Notes: a model not told the origin generated them from the letters alone. Shown: positions 1-7,609, numbered from the stretch's first letter. The stretch is DNA of 14,686 nt from an uncultured Phaeodactylibacter sp. (GCA_913062745.1 CAJXXJ010000027.1:1-14686); one strand, 5' to 3'. Made by a program: numbers and translations.

Positions 1-695
1 ATTGGCTCCAGAGGTACAATGGCAGACGGCTTTTCCAGTTTGACCAGCACCCCGGCGCGATCCTTAATCAGCTCGCGGGCTTCCTGCACATCCTTTGGCT
101 GCTGCACAAACGAAAGCGCAATCCAGTCAGCGCCCATATCAAGCGCAAAGGCCATATCCTTGCGGTCTTTTTCTGTCAACGCGGAGATGGGCAGCACCAC
201 ACCCGGCACATTAACGCCCTTGCGGTTTGAAAGCACACCATCAACCCGCACCTCACATTCAGCAAAGCCCGCGCCGCACTGTTTGACCAGCATACGCAGC
301 TTGCCATCATCCAGCAGCAATTCAGTATCTGGTTGCAGGGCTGCGAAAATCTCCGGGTGCGGCAGGCAGACGCGGCTTGCATCCCCCGGCTCTGGGTCAA
401 GATCAAAGCGGAAAGGTTGCCCGGCTTTTAGCTGTACTTTTTCATCCTTAAAGGTGCCAACCCGCAGCTTCGGGCCCTGCAGGTCTGCCAGCAGGCTGAT
501 GTGCAGGTTGTACTTTTCGTTAATGTGGGTGACGTGGTCAATGACCTGCTGATGGTCCTGATGGGTGCCGTGTGAAAAATTGAGGCGGAAAACATCCACG
601 CCGGCCTTGACGAGCTCGAGCAGTTGGTTGTAAGAGTTGCAGGCAGGGCCTACAGTAGCGACAATTTTTGTATTTTGGTGGTCAACAATTTTCAT
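1..695 (-). CDS. pyk: Pyruvate kinase, N-terminal part (runs off the left edge)
   Basis: Glycolytic enzyme that transfers phosphate from phosphoenolpyruvate to ADP in the cytoplasm. The visible 231 residues begin with TKIVATVGPAC (9-19), followed by RLNFSHG (37-43), which carries active-site residues. ADLQGPKLRVG (70-80) leads into the lid (B) domain, and the chain returns to the barrel at GADWIALSFV (188-197). VKLEKP (218-223) matches the family's IxKIEN segment, so Lys219 should be the catalytic lysine and Glu221 a metal ligand. The rest of the barrel and the C-terminal domain lie outside the window. The ATG at 695 is chosen because the family conserved block begins a few residues later. 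The gene diverges from acpP and has a good Bacteroidota-type promoter about 100 nt upstream. Identity is secure from motifs; completeness cannot be judged. Confidence 0.96.
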   Translation of the reverse strand, partial: MKIVDHQNTKIVATVGPACNSYNQLLELVKAGVDVFRLNFSHGTHQDHQQVIDHVTHINEKYNLHISLLADLQGPKLRVGTFKDEKVQLKAGQPFRFDLDPEPGDASRVCLPHPEIFAALQPDTELLLDDGKLRMLVKQCGAGFAECEVRVDGVLSNRKGVNVPGVVLPISALTEKDRKDMAFALDMGADWIALSFVQQPKDVQEARELIKDRAGVLVKLEKPSAIVPLEP

Positions 696-790
696 CTGAG
701 AACTGAGTTTTGATTTGAGTTGGGCATTCCTGCAGCCGGGAAACGAGCCGGGCAAGTAAGTGTAATTCTTACAATAATTAAATGCGTCGT

Positions 791-820
791 AAAAGTACGC
801 TTATCTGTCTTTAATTCAAA
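791..820 (-). promoter_or_regulatory. Predicted pyk promoter (Bacteroidota sigma type)
   Basis: On the minus strand a TTTG (820-817) is followed after 19 nt by TACTTTT and then A (797-790), one base from the TAnnTTTG consensus known for Bacteroidota primary sigma factor. This would give a leader of roughly 90 nt before the pyk ATG at 695. Spacing and both boxes fit; no start-site data are available. Confidence 0.55.
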
Positions 821-1029
821 CCCCGGCTGATTAAAATGGGGCTAAGAAGCCTCGCCACCCCTTGCTAAGCGCCTTTAACATTCTGCAATTTAGGAGAGTT
901 CAAAAGGAGATGCAAGGGGGTGCCACCGGCTGCTGTAAACGGCGGCAAAGTAAGGCATTACAAGTGCTGAGCCTCAGTAATGACAGGGGATGCACGGCCT
1001 TCCACAGACCAACTTTTTTTGTGAAAAAC

Positions 1030-1061
1030 TTTGGTTATCATAGGAAGTCTGCTTTACTTTG
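1030..1061 (+). promoter_or_regulatory. Predicted acpP promoter
   Basis: TTTG at 1030-1033 is followed after 20 nt by TTACTTTG (1054-1061), one mismatch from TAnnTTTG. The downstream bases GCACC match those after the boxes in front of rnc and the dksA-like gene. The predicted start near 1066 gives a leader of about 30 nt before the acpP ATG. Confidence 0.6.
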
Positions 1062-1096
1062 CACCGCAATTGTAAACCAATAAAGCGAATTCACTT

Positions 1097-1336
1097 ATGT
1101 CTAGCATTGCAGAAAGAGTTAAGAAAATCATCGTCGACAAACTAGGAGTCGACGAGTCAGAGGTGAACCCGGATGCAAACTTCACGAACGATCTGGGGGC
1201 CGACTCTCTGGACACCGTGGAACTGATCATGGAATTCGAAAAGGAATTCGACATCGCCATCCCGGACGAACAGGCTGAAGAGATTCAGACCGTCGGCCAG
1301 GCTATTACCTACCTGGAGTCTCAGGTAGAGAGCTAA
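1097..1336 (+). CDS. acpP: Acyl carrier protein
   Basis: Small acidic carrier of the growing acyl chain in type II fatty-acid synthesis in the cytoplasm. The 79-residue product has the usual length. It contains the family signature [10 protein letters not shown] (34-43), in which Ser37 should receive the 4'-phosphopantetheine arm, and the expected four-helix pattern with an acidic helix II ([11 protein letters not shown]). The ATG at 1097 is the natural start ([12 protein letters not shown]...). The gene is followed by a strong hairpin terminator and then by fabF 200 nt downstream, its functional partner. The intervening terminator suggests that acpP is made in excess over fabF. Identity is secure. 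Confidence 0.98.
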   Translation: MSSIAERVKKIIVDKLGVDESEVNPDANFTNDLGADSLDTVELIMEFEKEFDIAIPDEQAEEIQTVGQAITYLESQVES

Positions 1337-1366
1337 GCCGACTCTGTCTCTTTTTAAAATAAAGGT

Positions 1367-1399
1367 CAGGGGCTTCCACAGGCGAAGCCCCTGGTTTTT
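1367..1399 (+). terminator. Terminator or attenuator between acpP and fabF
   Basis: Perfect 10-bp stem CAGGGGCTTC (1367-1376) / GAAGCCCCTG (1384-1393) with a 7-nt loop, followed by G and five T's (1395-1399). It lies 30 nt after the acpP stop. This is a textbook intrinsic terminator shape. Confidence 0.85.
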
Positions 1400-1536
1400 A
1401 CTACCAACGGCTATCAACCCCACTAAGCCTTTCAAGAACACTGCCGGGGCCCGGGCCCTAATCCAAACCGCCTTCTTTTTGCAGCCCGTGCCTCTTAACG
1501 CCCGCTCTACTGCCGGGCCAAACCAAAACCTGAACA

Positions 1537-2790
1537 ATGCCAATGAATAGGGTCGTCGTAACTGGATTGGGTGCTGTGACACCCATCGGCAACAGTATAA
1601 AAAGCTATACCGAAGCGCTGCAGAACGGAGTAAGCGGAGCGAATCCTATCACTCGTTTCGATGCCTCTGAGTTCAAAACGCAATTTGCCTGCGAAATCAA
1701 AGGCCTTGACGCAGAGCAGGTGGTTGACCGCCGTGAAATCCGCCGTATGGACGATTTCGCCGTCTTCGGTATGGTCAGCACCGATGAGGCCATGAAGCAC
1801 GCCGGCCTGGAAGCAGATACCGTAGACCCGGACCGCGCCGGCGTTATCTGGGGCTCAGGCATCGGCGGCCTGCAGTCTCTGGAAAAAGAAATCGAAGAGT
1901 ACATCCTCGGCAATGGCCGCCCGCGCTATAACCCCTTTATGATTCCGAAAATGATCTCGGATATCGTTGCGGGCCTGATTTCCATCAAATACAACTTCCG
2001 CGGCGTCAACTACGCTACGGTTTCTGCCTGTGCTTCTTCTTCCCACGCTATATCCACTGCCTTCGACTTCATCCGGCTTGGCCGTCAGGACGTTATCGTT
2101 ACCGGCGGCTCCGAAGCTACCGTCTGCAAAGCAGGAATCGGCGGCTTCAACGCTATGAAGGCGCTTTCCACCCGCAACGATGACTACAAGACGGCTTCCC
2201 GGCCCTTCGATGCCGACCGCGACGGCTTTGTGCTCGGCGAAGGCGCAGGCACTCTGGTGCTGGAAAGCCTGGAGCACGCTAAAAAGCGCGGCGCTACCAT
2301 CTATGCAGAAGTAGTCGGAGCTGGTGCCACCGCTGATGCGCACCACATCACTGCTCCCCACCCCGAAGGGCTGGGCGCAAGCAAAGTCATGCAAATAGCC
2401 CTGCAGGACGCCGGGCTGAACCCCGAAGATATCGATTACATCAACGTACACGGCACGTCCACTCCGCTGGGAGATATTGCGGAGGTCAAAGCCATTCAAA
2501 AGGTCTTTGGCGAAAGTGCCTATAACTTAAATATCAGCTCCACCAAGTCCATGACCGGGCACTTGCTCGGAGCGGCCGGAGCTGTGGAGACCATCGCCGG
2601 TGTGCTGGCCATCATGCATCAGTTTGTGCCGCCTACCATCAACCACTTTACAGACGACCCAGCCCTGGATTCCAGGCTGAATCTGACCTTCAACGAAGCA
2701 CAGGAGCGGGATATCCGGGCCGTCCTCAGTAACACTTTCGGTTTTGGAGGCCACAACTCATCGGTGATTGTGAAAAGATTTGAAGATTAA
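1537..2790 (+). CDS. fabF: 3-oxoacyl-[acyl-carrier-protein] synthase II (KAS II)
   Basis: Condenses malonyl-ACP with acyl-ACP to elongate fatty acids. The 417-residue protein has the normal length and the complete thiolase-fold ketosynthase signature. Cys165 in VSACASSSH is the nucleophile, His305 lies in NVHGTSTPLGD, Lys337 in STKSMTGH, and His342 in GHLLGAAGA. C-terminal FGFGGHN (401-407) is also present. These positions are offset by +2 from E. coli FabF (Cys163, His303, Lys335, His340). Two ATGs lie close together (1537 and 1543). The first is kept, but the second (MNRVVVTGLG) is equally compatible with the family. The next gene is rnc, 273 nt downstream across a hairpin-rich spacer. No clear promoter was found in the 1400-1536 stretch, so expression may depend on read-through from acpP or on a weak promoter. 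Confidence 0.97.
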   Translation: MPMNRVVVTGLGAVTPIGNSIKSYTEALQNGVSGANPITRFDASEFKTQFACEIKGLDAEQVVDRREIRRMDDFAVFGMVSTDEAMKHAGLEADTVDPDRAGVIWGSGIGGLQSLEKEIEEYILGNGRPRYNPFMIPKMISDIVAGLISIKYNFRGVNYATVSACASSSHAISTAFDFIRLGRQDVIVTGGSEATVCKAGIGGFNAMKALSTRNDDYKTASRPFDADRDGFVLGEGAGTLVLESLEHAKKRGATIYAEVVGAGATADAHHITAPHPEGLGASKVMQIALQDAGLNPEDIDYINVHGTSTPLGDIAEVKAIQKVFGESAYNLNISSTKSMTGHLLGAAGAVETIAGVLAIMHQFVPPTINHFTDDPALDSRLNLTFNEAQERDIRAVLSNTFGFGGHNSSVIVKRFED

Positions 2791-3063
2791 CGGTAAGCCG
2801 GAAAGAACCTTTCCGTTATGAACGGTGGAGAGGCAAGGCACCCCTCTCTTGTGTTGCCTCCCCACCCCTGACCGGGCCTGGATCGCACGGTTTACCGCAG
2901 TCCTGTTGGATAGTGAGCTACCCCTACGGCACGCCAATGATAGCACGCCAGGGCTCACTGTGTATTTATCATGGTAGCGGTACCATAGCTTTTCCCGTTC
3001 CGGAACTGCCGCAGGTACTGCCCTGTACCAATTTGTGTATGTTTACTTACTCACTTTGCACCG
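2791..3063 (+). other. Hairpin-rich fabF-rnc spacer
   Basis: A 273-nt non-coding stretch with several inverted repeats. CGGAAAG/CTTTCCG (2799-2805/2809-2815) lies just after the fabF stop. GAGGCAA/TTGCCTC (2830-2836/2854-2860) has an additional CAC/GTG inside. AGTGAGC/GCTCACT (2912-2918/2953-2959) encloses two direct copies of GCACGCCA (2929-2936, 2943-2950). ATGGTA/TACCAT (2971-2976/2981-2986) is followed by agctttt. None has a strong T-tract. It ends in TCACTTTGCACC, a near-consensus -7 box immediately before the rnc ATG. Confidence 0.5.
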
Positions 3064-3804
3064 ATGGTTATACTGCGGTTATTTTTTAAGTTTTACAATC
3101 TGTTCCTTTCCGAAGACAAAGCTTTCGCCAAACGCCTGCGGCAGCTTACCGGCTTCGTCCCTGCCAATCTGGCTATTTTCAAACTGGCCTTTTCCCACAA
3201 GTCGATGTCCTCCGAAAAGGAGTACGCTATTCAGAACAACGAACGCCTGGAGTACCTCGGCGATGCCGTGCTGGGTACAATCGTGGCGGAGTACCTCTTC
3301 AAGAAATACCCCAATAGCGACGAGGGCTTTCTGACGAAGATGCGCTCCAAAATCGTCAAGCGGAAATCCCTGAATCAGATCGGCGACAAGATGGGGCTGG
3401 ACGTGATGCTTTCTGAGCACAATCAGACCCGGCTGAGCCGCTCTATGCTGGGCAACGCTGTGGAGGCGCTCGTGGGTGCCGTCTATCTGGAAAAAGGCTA
3501 CCGCGGCACCAAGCGCTTCGTCGTCAACAAAATCCTGCGCGGTTATGTAGACGTGCACGAGCTGGAGACACTGGACGACAACTACAAAAGCCAGTTGCTG
3601 GAGTGGTGCCAGAAAAACGGGCAAACGGTTTCCTACAAGCTGCTGGCCCGCTATAAGTTTGAAAAGCGCGACCGCTTCAAGGTAGCCGTCATGGTGAATG
3701 GCAAAAAAGTAGCCACGGCCGATGACTTCAATAAGAAAAGTGCAGAGCAGACCGCTTCTGAAAAGGCAATGCTGAGCATGGGGATTATTGAAAATGAGGA
3801 TTAA
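3064..3804 (+). CDS. rnc: Ribonuclease III
   Basis: Endonuclease that cuts double-stranded RNA in rRNA maturation and mRNA control. The 246-residue protein has an N-terminal endonuclease domain (about 15-160) with the signature NERLEYLGDAVLG (59-71; Glu60, Glu63, Asp67). A C-terminal dsRNA-binding domain (about 172-240) contains the NKKSAEQTASEKAM helix. At the second metal-site motif the protein reads GNAVEALVGAVYLEKGY: Glu134 is kept, but the position of E. coli Asp114 is Asn131. I recall Asn here in other Bacteroidota RNase III proteins, so it is probably lineage-typical rather than a defect. The ATG at 3064 gives the short hydrophobic N-terminus usual for this phylum. A -7-like box ends only 5 nt before it. 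It is followed 11 nt later by the SWIM gene. Confidence 0.95.
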   Translation: MVILRLFFKFYNLFLSEDKAFAKRLRQLTGFVPANLAIFKLAFSHKSMSSEKEYAIQNNERLEYLGDAVLGTIVAEYLFKKYPNSDEGFLTKMRSKIVKRKSLNQIGDKMGLDVMLSEHNQTRLSRSMLGNAVEALVGAVYLEKGYRGTKRFVVNKILRGYVDVHELETLDDNYKSQLLEWCQKNGQTVSYKLLARYKFEKRDRFKVAVMVNGKKVATADDFNKKSAEQTASEKAMLSMGIIENED

Positions 3805-3815
3805 CGCCCCTTACT

Positions 3816-5156
3816 TTGGAATGGACCTACGAACATATCCGTCAGTGGGCACCCAATAATCTGCTGCTGCAGAAAAGCCGCCGCATCGCCCGCCCCGCCG
3901 CCTGGAAAGAAATCAGCACGGACGGCAAATTGCTCTGGGGGCGTTTCAGCCGGGGCGAAGACCAGGACTTGATTAGCGTCGTCCGCCTGGACGGCGAAAA
4001 AGCACGCTGCGAGTGCAACGAGCGCTATCAGCCCTGTCGGCATGCACTTGCCCTGCCACAGCTTATGCTCCGTTATGCCACTTTCGTAAAACAAGCCGAG
4101 GCCGCCCCGCCCTGGGTGCAGGAAGTGCTGCAACGGCCAATGCCTGCCCGCCCCAATGCCGCAGAGGAGGCCCGCCGGAAAGCTGCCCGCGAAGAACGCC
4201 TGGGCAAGCGGCAGGAAGACATGGAGCAGGGCGTGGAAGAACTGGAGCAATGGCTGCTCGATCTGGTCCGGCAGGGGCTCACCAACCTGGAATCACAACC
4301 CAACAGCTTTTGGGAAAGGGCGGCCGCCAAAATGGTGGACCGCAAGCTGGGCGGCATCGCCCGCCGGATTCGGTCGGTGCCGGATATCCTGCAGCAGCCC
4401 GGCTGGCCGGACTATCTGCCTGGGCTGATCGCTGAGCTGTACCTCTTCGTTCAGGGCTTCCGCCAAATGTCCACCCTCTCCGAGCCTCTGCAGGAAGAAT
4501 TGCTGAGCCTGGGCGGCGTCAATCAGAAGAAAGAAGCACTGCTCGAACAGGAGGGCATCCGGGATCACTGGCTGGTCGTAGGGCAGGAAGAAGGGGAAGA
4601 GGAGCGCCTCCGCTACCGCCGGACCTGGCTGCTGGGCGAGCATACCGGCCGCTTCGCGCTGCTGCTGGACTTCGCCTGGGGCCGGGAAACATTCACGTTC
4701 CAGTATGTAGCTGGCAGCGCACTGCGCGGTGAGCTCGTCTTCTACCCCGGTGCTTACCCGCTGCGGGCACTCATGAAGGAAGCCGCACCCTATCAGCAGC
4801 CGCTGGAAGCGATACAGGGCTACGCTACGTTTGCCGACATGCTCGATGCCTATGCAGAGGGGCTGAGCGCTAATCCGTGGATATTTGCCTTCCCGGCTCT
4901 GCTGGAAGCCGTACACCCCGGCCAAGACTCAGAGGGCCGCTTCGTGCTGGTCGACAGCGAACAAAGGCAGCTGCCGCTGTATACGGAAGAAGGCACCCCC
5001 TGGAAGCTGCTCGCGGTAGCTGCCGGAGAATCCCTCTCCGTTTTCGGTACCTGGAGCGGGCAGGCTTTCCGGCCGCAGTCTGCTTTTTACCAGGAGCGCC
5101 TCGTACTGCTCTCCGGCCCGGTGGACAGCGGGCTGGAAGACGGACAGGACTGGTAA
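3816..5156 (+). CDS. SWIM zinc-finger domain protein (TTG start)
   Basis: 446-residue protein with a SWIM-type zinc-binding motif near the N-terminus: Cys65-x-Cys67-x6-Cys74-x-His76 in ARCECNERYQPCRHALAL. The family motif is CxCxnCxH, used for DNA, RNA or protein contacts; the cellular role of bacterial stand-alone SWIM proteins is unknown. A charged helical region follows (about 115-150), then a long globular part with no domain I recognise. The start is a TTG at 3816, because the N-terminal segment WTYEHIRQWAPN resembles the opening of related Bacteroidota proteins and no in-frame ATG or GTG lies nearby. The ATG at 3821 is in another frame. The TTG sits inside CTTACTTTGG, itself a -7-like sequence. 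The gene follows rnc by 11 nt and precedes the PorE-like gene by 47 nt, so co-transcription is likely. Confidence 0.85.
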   Translation: MEWTYEHIRQWAPNNLLLQKSRRIARPAAWKEISTDGKLLWGRFSRGEDQDLISVVRLDGEKARCECNERYQPCRHALALPQLMLRYATFVKQAEAAPPWVQEVLQRPMPARPNAAEEARRKAAREERLGKRQEDMEQGVEELEQWLLDLVRQGLTNLESQPNSFWERAAAKMVDRKLGGIARRIRSVPDILQQPGWPDYLPGLIAELYLFVQGFRQMSTLSEPLQEELLSLGGVNQKKEALLEQEGIRDHWLVVGQEEGEEERLRYRRTWLLGEHTGRFALLLDFAWGRETFTFQYVAGSALRGELVFYPGAYPLRALMKEAAPYQQPLEAIQGYATFADMLDAYAEGLSANPWIFAFPALLEAVHPGQDSEGRFVLVDSEQRQLPLYTEEGTPWKLLAVAAGESLSVFGTWSGQAFRPQSAFYQERLVLLSGPVDSGLEDGQDW

Positions 5157-5215
5157 GCGGCTTCCAACCCCCTGACGGTAGGAGTGTTTTAAAAAAAGCA
5201 AAGATGCCAGCTAAT

Positions 5216-7609
5216 ATGAGAAAACTTCAACTCTTACTCAGCCTGCTGTTGCTGGTACAGGCAGCCGGCGCACAGCAGGCCCTACCGGAAGCCGTGAACA
5301 GCCCGCATCCGGAATACAGTGCGCAGATTGACCGCAGCGGGCGTGACCTTTACTTTACCCGCAGCGGTGACCCACGCAACCGGGGTGCTAACGATGCGGC
5401 GGATATCTGGATGGCCCGGCTGCAACCGAATGGGAGCTGGGCACAAGCGGTCAAGCCCGGTGCACCCGTCAATAGCACATCCGTGGAACATTTTGCCGGG
5501 CTGAGCACCTCCGGCGACCGGCTTTATGTTTTTCGCCCCGGTGAGGGCGCTCTTGTAGCCTACGCCCGGGAGGGGAGGTTTTGGGGCAAAGCGGAGCCTC
5601 AGGCCGTGGAAGGCATGGAGTCGTTGTCAGGCGCAGGCAGCGTAATGGCGTACCCGGATGAGGGGCTGTTGCTCTTAGCCCTGCCGGCTGCCGACAGCAG
5701 CGGGCAGCAGGACTTGTACTTCTCGCTTATGCAGGGGGCAGGGCAGTGGAGCCGCCCGGAAGCCCTGCCGGGCACCATCAACTCTCCCTATGACGAAGCT
5801 ACCGCTGTTCTGGCAGCCGATCAGCGTACCCTCTACTTTGCGTCTGCACGCCCGGCGGGGCAGGGCGGTTATGATCTTTACCACAGCCGCCGGAAGGGAA
5901 AAAGCTGGCGGCAATGGGCGCCCGCCCGTCCGCTTTCGGCAGGCATCAACAGTGAAGCTGACGAGCACAGCCTTAGTGTGCCGGCTTCCGGAGCGCGCGC
6001 CTATTTCATCAGAGTCGCTGCAACAGACAGCGCTAATATCTGGACGAGCACCCTGGCTGCAGAGGAACAGCCAATGCCGGTCACGCTGCTTCGGGGTAAA
6101 GTCATCCTGCCCGGCGGGGATGAGGCCGCTTTCGCAAAAATATACCTGGAAGGCGTAGCCGAAGGGCAGCACAGCCTCCTCACACAGGCTGATTACCGGG
6201 GGCATTTTCAGGCGGTATTGCCGTCCGGCATGCAGGGTAGTTTCTTTGTACGCCTGCCCGGTTATTTCCCGATTAGCTTCCCGGTACTGCCGCAGCCTAC
6301 TGACCGGGCAACCCGCTTTCGCCGCAGCGAGGTTAGATCATCTGTCGTGTACCAGCAACGGGATCAGGAGATCGAAGCACTACAACGGTATGATCAGCAG
6401 CTGCAGGAGCGCATACGGCAGCTGAACCGCGAGCGGCAGCAAGTGGCACAGTCTGCACGGTCTGCCCGGCCTGTCAGCCTTCGGTTTGATGAGCAGCCTC
6501 AGATGCAGGCGCTGCGCAAAAAGTATGATTACTTCGTCCTGGAAACGGAGCAGTATTTGTCCGACGCCGTGGATGGTGCCGAAGAAGAAGCTCCTGCTGC
6601 CGACAGCAGCGGGTACATCCGTTTTCGGCGGATTTACCTGTCGCCTCAGGCACGGCGGGAAGCGCAACGCGAAACAGCGAGCCGCAAGTGGAAAAATGCC
6701 CCCACCTTTACGGAGCTGCAGCAGGAAGCACAGCAGGAATTGGAACGCGAGCTTCAGGCAGTGCTGGAGCAGGAAGCCCGCCGCCGCGCTGGTATAGCAG
6801 GCTTGCTCCGGCAAGAGCGGCCCGGGATAAGCCCGGCGGATACTGCAGCGCTGCTCACCCGGTCGCGCGCGCTGCTGGCAACGCGGCCCCCGGAAGCAGA
6901 GGCATCTACTGCATACTCGCCCGGTAAGCGGTGGGCAGCGAAAGGGGCTCCGGCCAAAGCGCCACTCTGGGAAAGGCGGCTGAAGGCCAGCCTGAAGGAA
7001 GCGATGCGCGACGAGGTGGAGGCCTGGCTACGGGAAAACCAGAAAGACATCTTTACAGAGCTGGCAGCGCTAAATGCGCAGCATCAGCAGCTACTGGCAT
7101 TGCAACAAGCCGCCCGTAAAATGGCCCGGGAAAAAATGCTGCAGCAGGCTGCATTGGAACAATCCGGAGGCTTGTCGCGCCGGGAGGAGCCGCCTGCCGC
7201 CCCTGCCTTGTCTGCGCCGGAAGCAGCCGCCTACCAGGAAATCAGCAAAACGCTGGAGCTTGTACCCACCGAAGCAGGACGCCGCATTCCGCTTAATAAA
7301 GTTAACTTTGCGCCAAACGAAGCCGTGCTGCTGCCGGCATCATACGCTGAGCTGAAGCACCTGCTGGCCTTTCTGCAGGAACACGAATCGCTGAAGATTG
7401 AGGTGCAGGCCTCTGTTGCCGGAGCGGTGAGCCACGCCACCGCCCTGTCATTGACTAAAATGCGGGCAGAAGCGGTGCGCGGCTACCTGGTTGCAAACGG
7501 AGTGCCGGACAGCCGGGTGGACGCACGGGGGCTAGGCAAACGGTTGCCGGTTTCGGCGCAGCAGCCGGCCATCGAGCAGCAGCTTTATTTCTACATCACC
7601 GAAAAATAA
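5216..7609 (+). CDS. Secreted PorE-like protein: PD40 repeats, CRD-like domain, coiled coil, OmpA-like C-terminus
   Basis: 797 residues from the ATG at 5216, which opens directly into a signal peptide (Met-Arg-Lys, leucine-rich core, probable cut after AGA at 19). An in-frame ATG at 5204 would add MPAN. PD40/beta-propeller-type repeats follow: GRDLYFTRSG (42-51) with ADIWMARL, QQDLYFSL (164-171), RTLYFASARPAGQGGYDLY (204-222). Next comes a carboxypeptidase-regulatory-like beta-sandwich (about 290-360), then a long charged, Gln/Arg/Glu-rich coiled-coil region (about 375-650). An OmpA-family domain ends the protein (691-797: NKVNFAPNEAVLLPASYAEL, then LTKMRAEAVRGYLVANGV, then RGLGKRLPV). Propeller-CRD-OmpA order recalls PorE of the type IX secretion/gliding system, but no TPR part is seen and the coiled coil is extra. 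The OmpA domain lacks the usual HTD aspartate and the NRRVEF ending. Predicted periplasmic or outer-membrane associated; function inferred only from architecture. Confidence 0.82.
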   Translation: MRKLQLLLSLLLLVQAAGAQQALPEAVNSPHPEYSAQIDRSGRDLYFTRSGDPRNRGANDAADIWMARLQPNGSWAQAVKPGAPVNSTSVEHFAGLSTSGDRLYVFRPGEGALVAYAREGRFWGKAEPQAVEGMESLSGAGSVMAYPDEGLLLLALPAADSSGQQDLYFSLMQGAGQWSRPEALPGTINSPYDEATAVLAADQRTLYFASARPAGQGGYDLYHSRRKGKSWRQWAPARPLSAGINSEADEHSLSVPASGARAYFIRVAATDSANIWTSTLAAEEQPMPVTLLRGKVILPGGDEAAFAKIYLEGVAEGQHSLLTQADYRGHFQAVLPSGMQGSFFVRLPGYFPISFPVLPQPTDRATRFRRSEVRSSVVYQQRDQEIEALQRYDQQLQERIRQLNRERQQVAQSARSARPVSLRFDEQPQMQALRKKYDYFVLETEQYLSDAVDGAEEEAPAADSSGYIRFRRIYLSPQARREAQRETASRKWKNAPTFTELQQEAQQELERELQAVLEQEARRRAGIAGLLRQERPGISPADTAALLTRSRALLATRPPEAEASTAYSPGKRWAAKGAPAKAPLWERRLKASLKEAMRDEVEAWLRENQKDIFTELAALNAQHQQLLALQQAARKMAREKMLQQAALEQSGGLSRREEPPAAPALSAPEAAAYQEISKTLELVPTEAGRRIPLNKVNFAPNEAVLLPASYAELKHLLAFLQEHESLKIEVQASVAGAVSHATALSLTKMRAEAVRGYLVANGVPDSRVDARGLGKRLPVSAQQPAIEQQLYFYITEK

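Larger units (their letters stand above)
696..1096. other. pyk/acpP divergent intergenic region
   Basis: About 400 nt without a supported gene. It holds the predicted pyk promoter (minus) and the predicted acpP promoter (plus). Between them are a short palindrome CTGAGCCTCAG (967-977) flanked by CATTA (956-960) and TAATG (978-982), and two copies of AGCCGGG near 734-754. A 57-73 codon open frame (862-1083 or 910-1083) crosses the acpP promoter, resembles no family I know, and is not called as a gene. Confidence 0.6.

Noticed and set aside
862..1083. 73-codon plus-strand open frame between pyk and acpP
   Set aside because: It crosses the predicted acpP promoter, resembles no family and has no coding-like composition; the ATG at 910 has a Shine-Dalgarno-like GGAG but too close to it.
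1447..1458. GGGCCCGGGCCC palindrome before fabF
   Set aside because: Short, simple GC-only sequence with no partner elements; likely chance in this GC-rich stretch.
1855..2499. 214-codon minus-strand open frame, with similar long frames opposite rnc, the SWIM gene and lspA
   Set aside because: All are antisense shadows of genes with secure family motifs.
4877..5203. N-terminal extension of the PorE-like frame
   Set aside because: It overlaps the SWIM gene in another frame, and the signal peptide begins at 5216, which an extension would bury.
5690..6620. Two copies of an 18-nt string (GCTGCCGACAGCAGCGGG) within the PorE-like gene
   Set aside because: Both encode AADSSG in unrelated protein contexts; short and probably coincidental, not a mobile or domain repeat.
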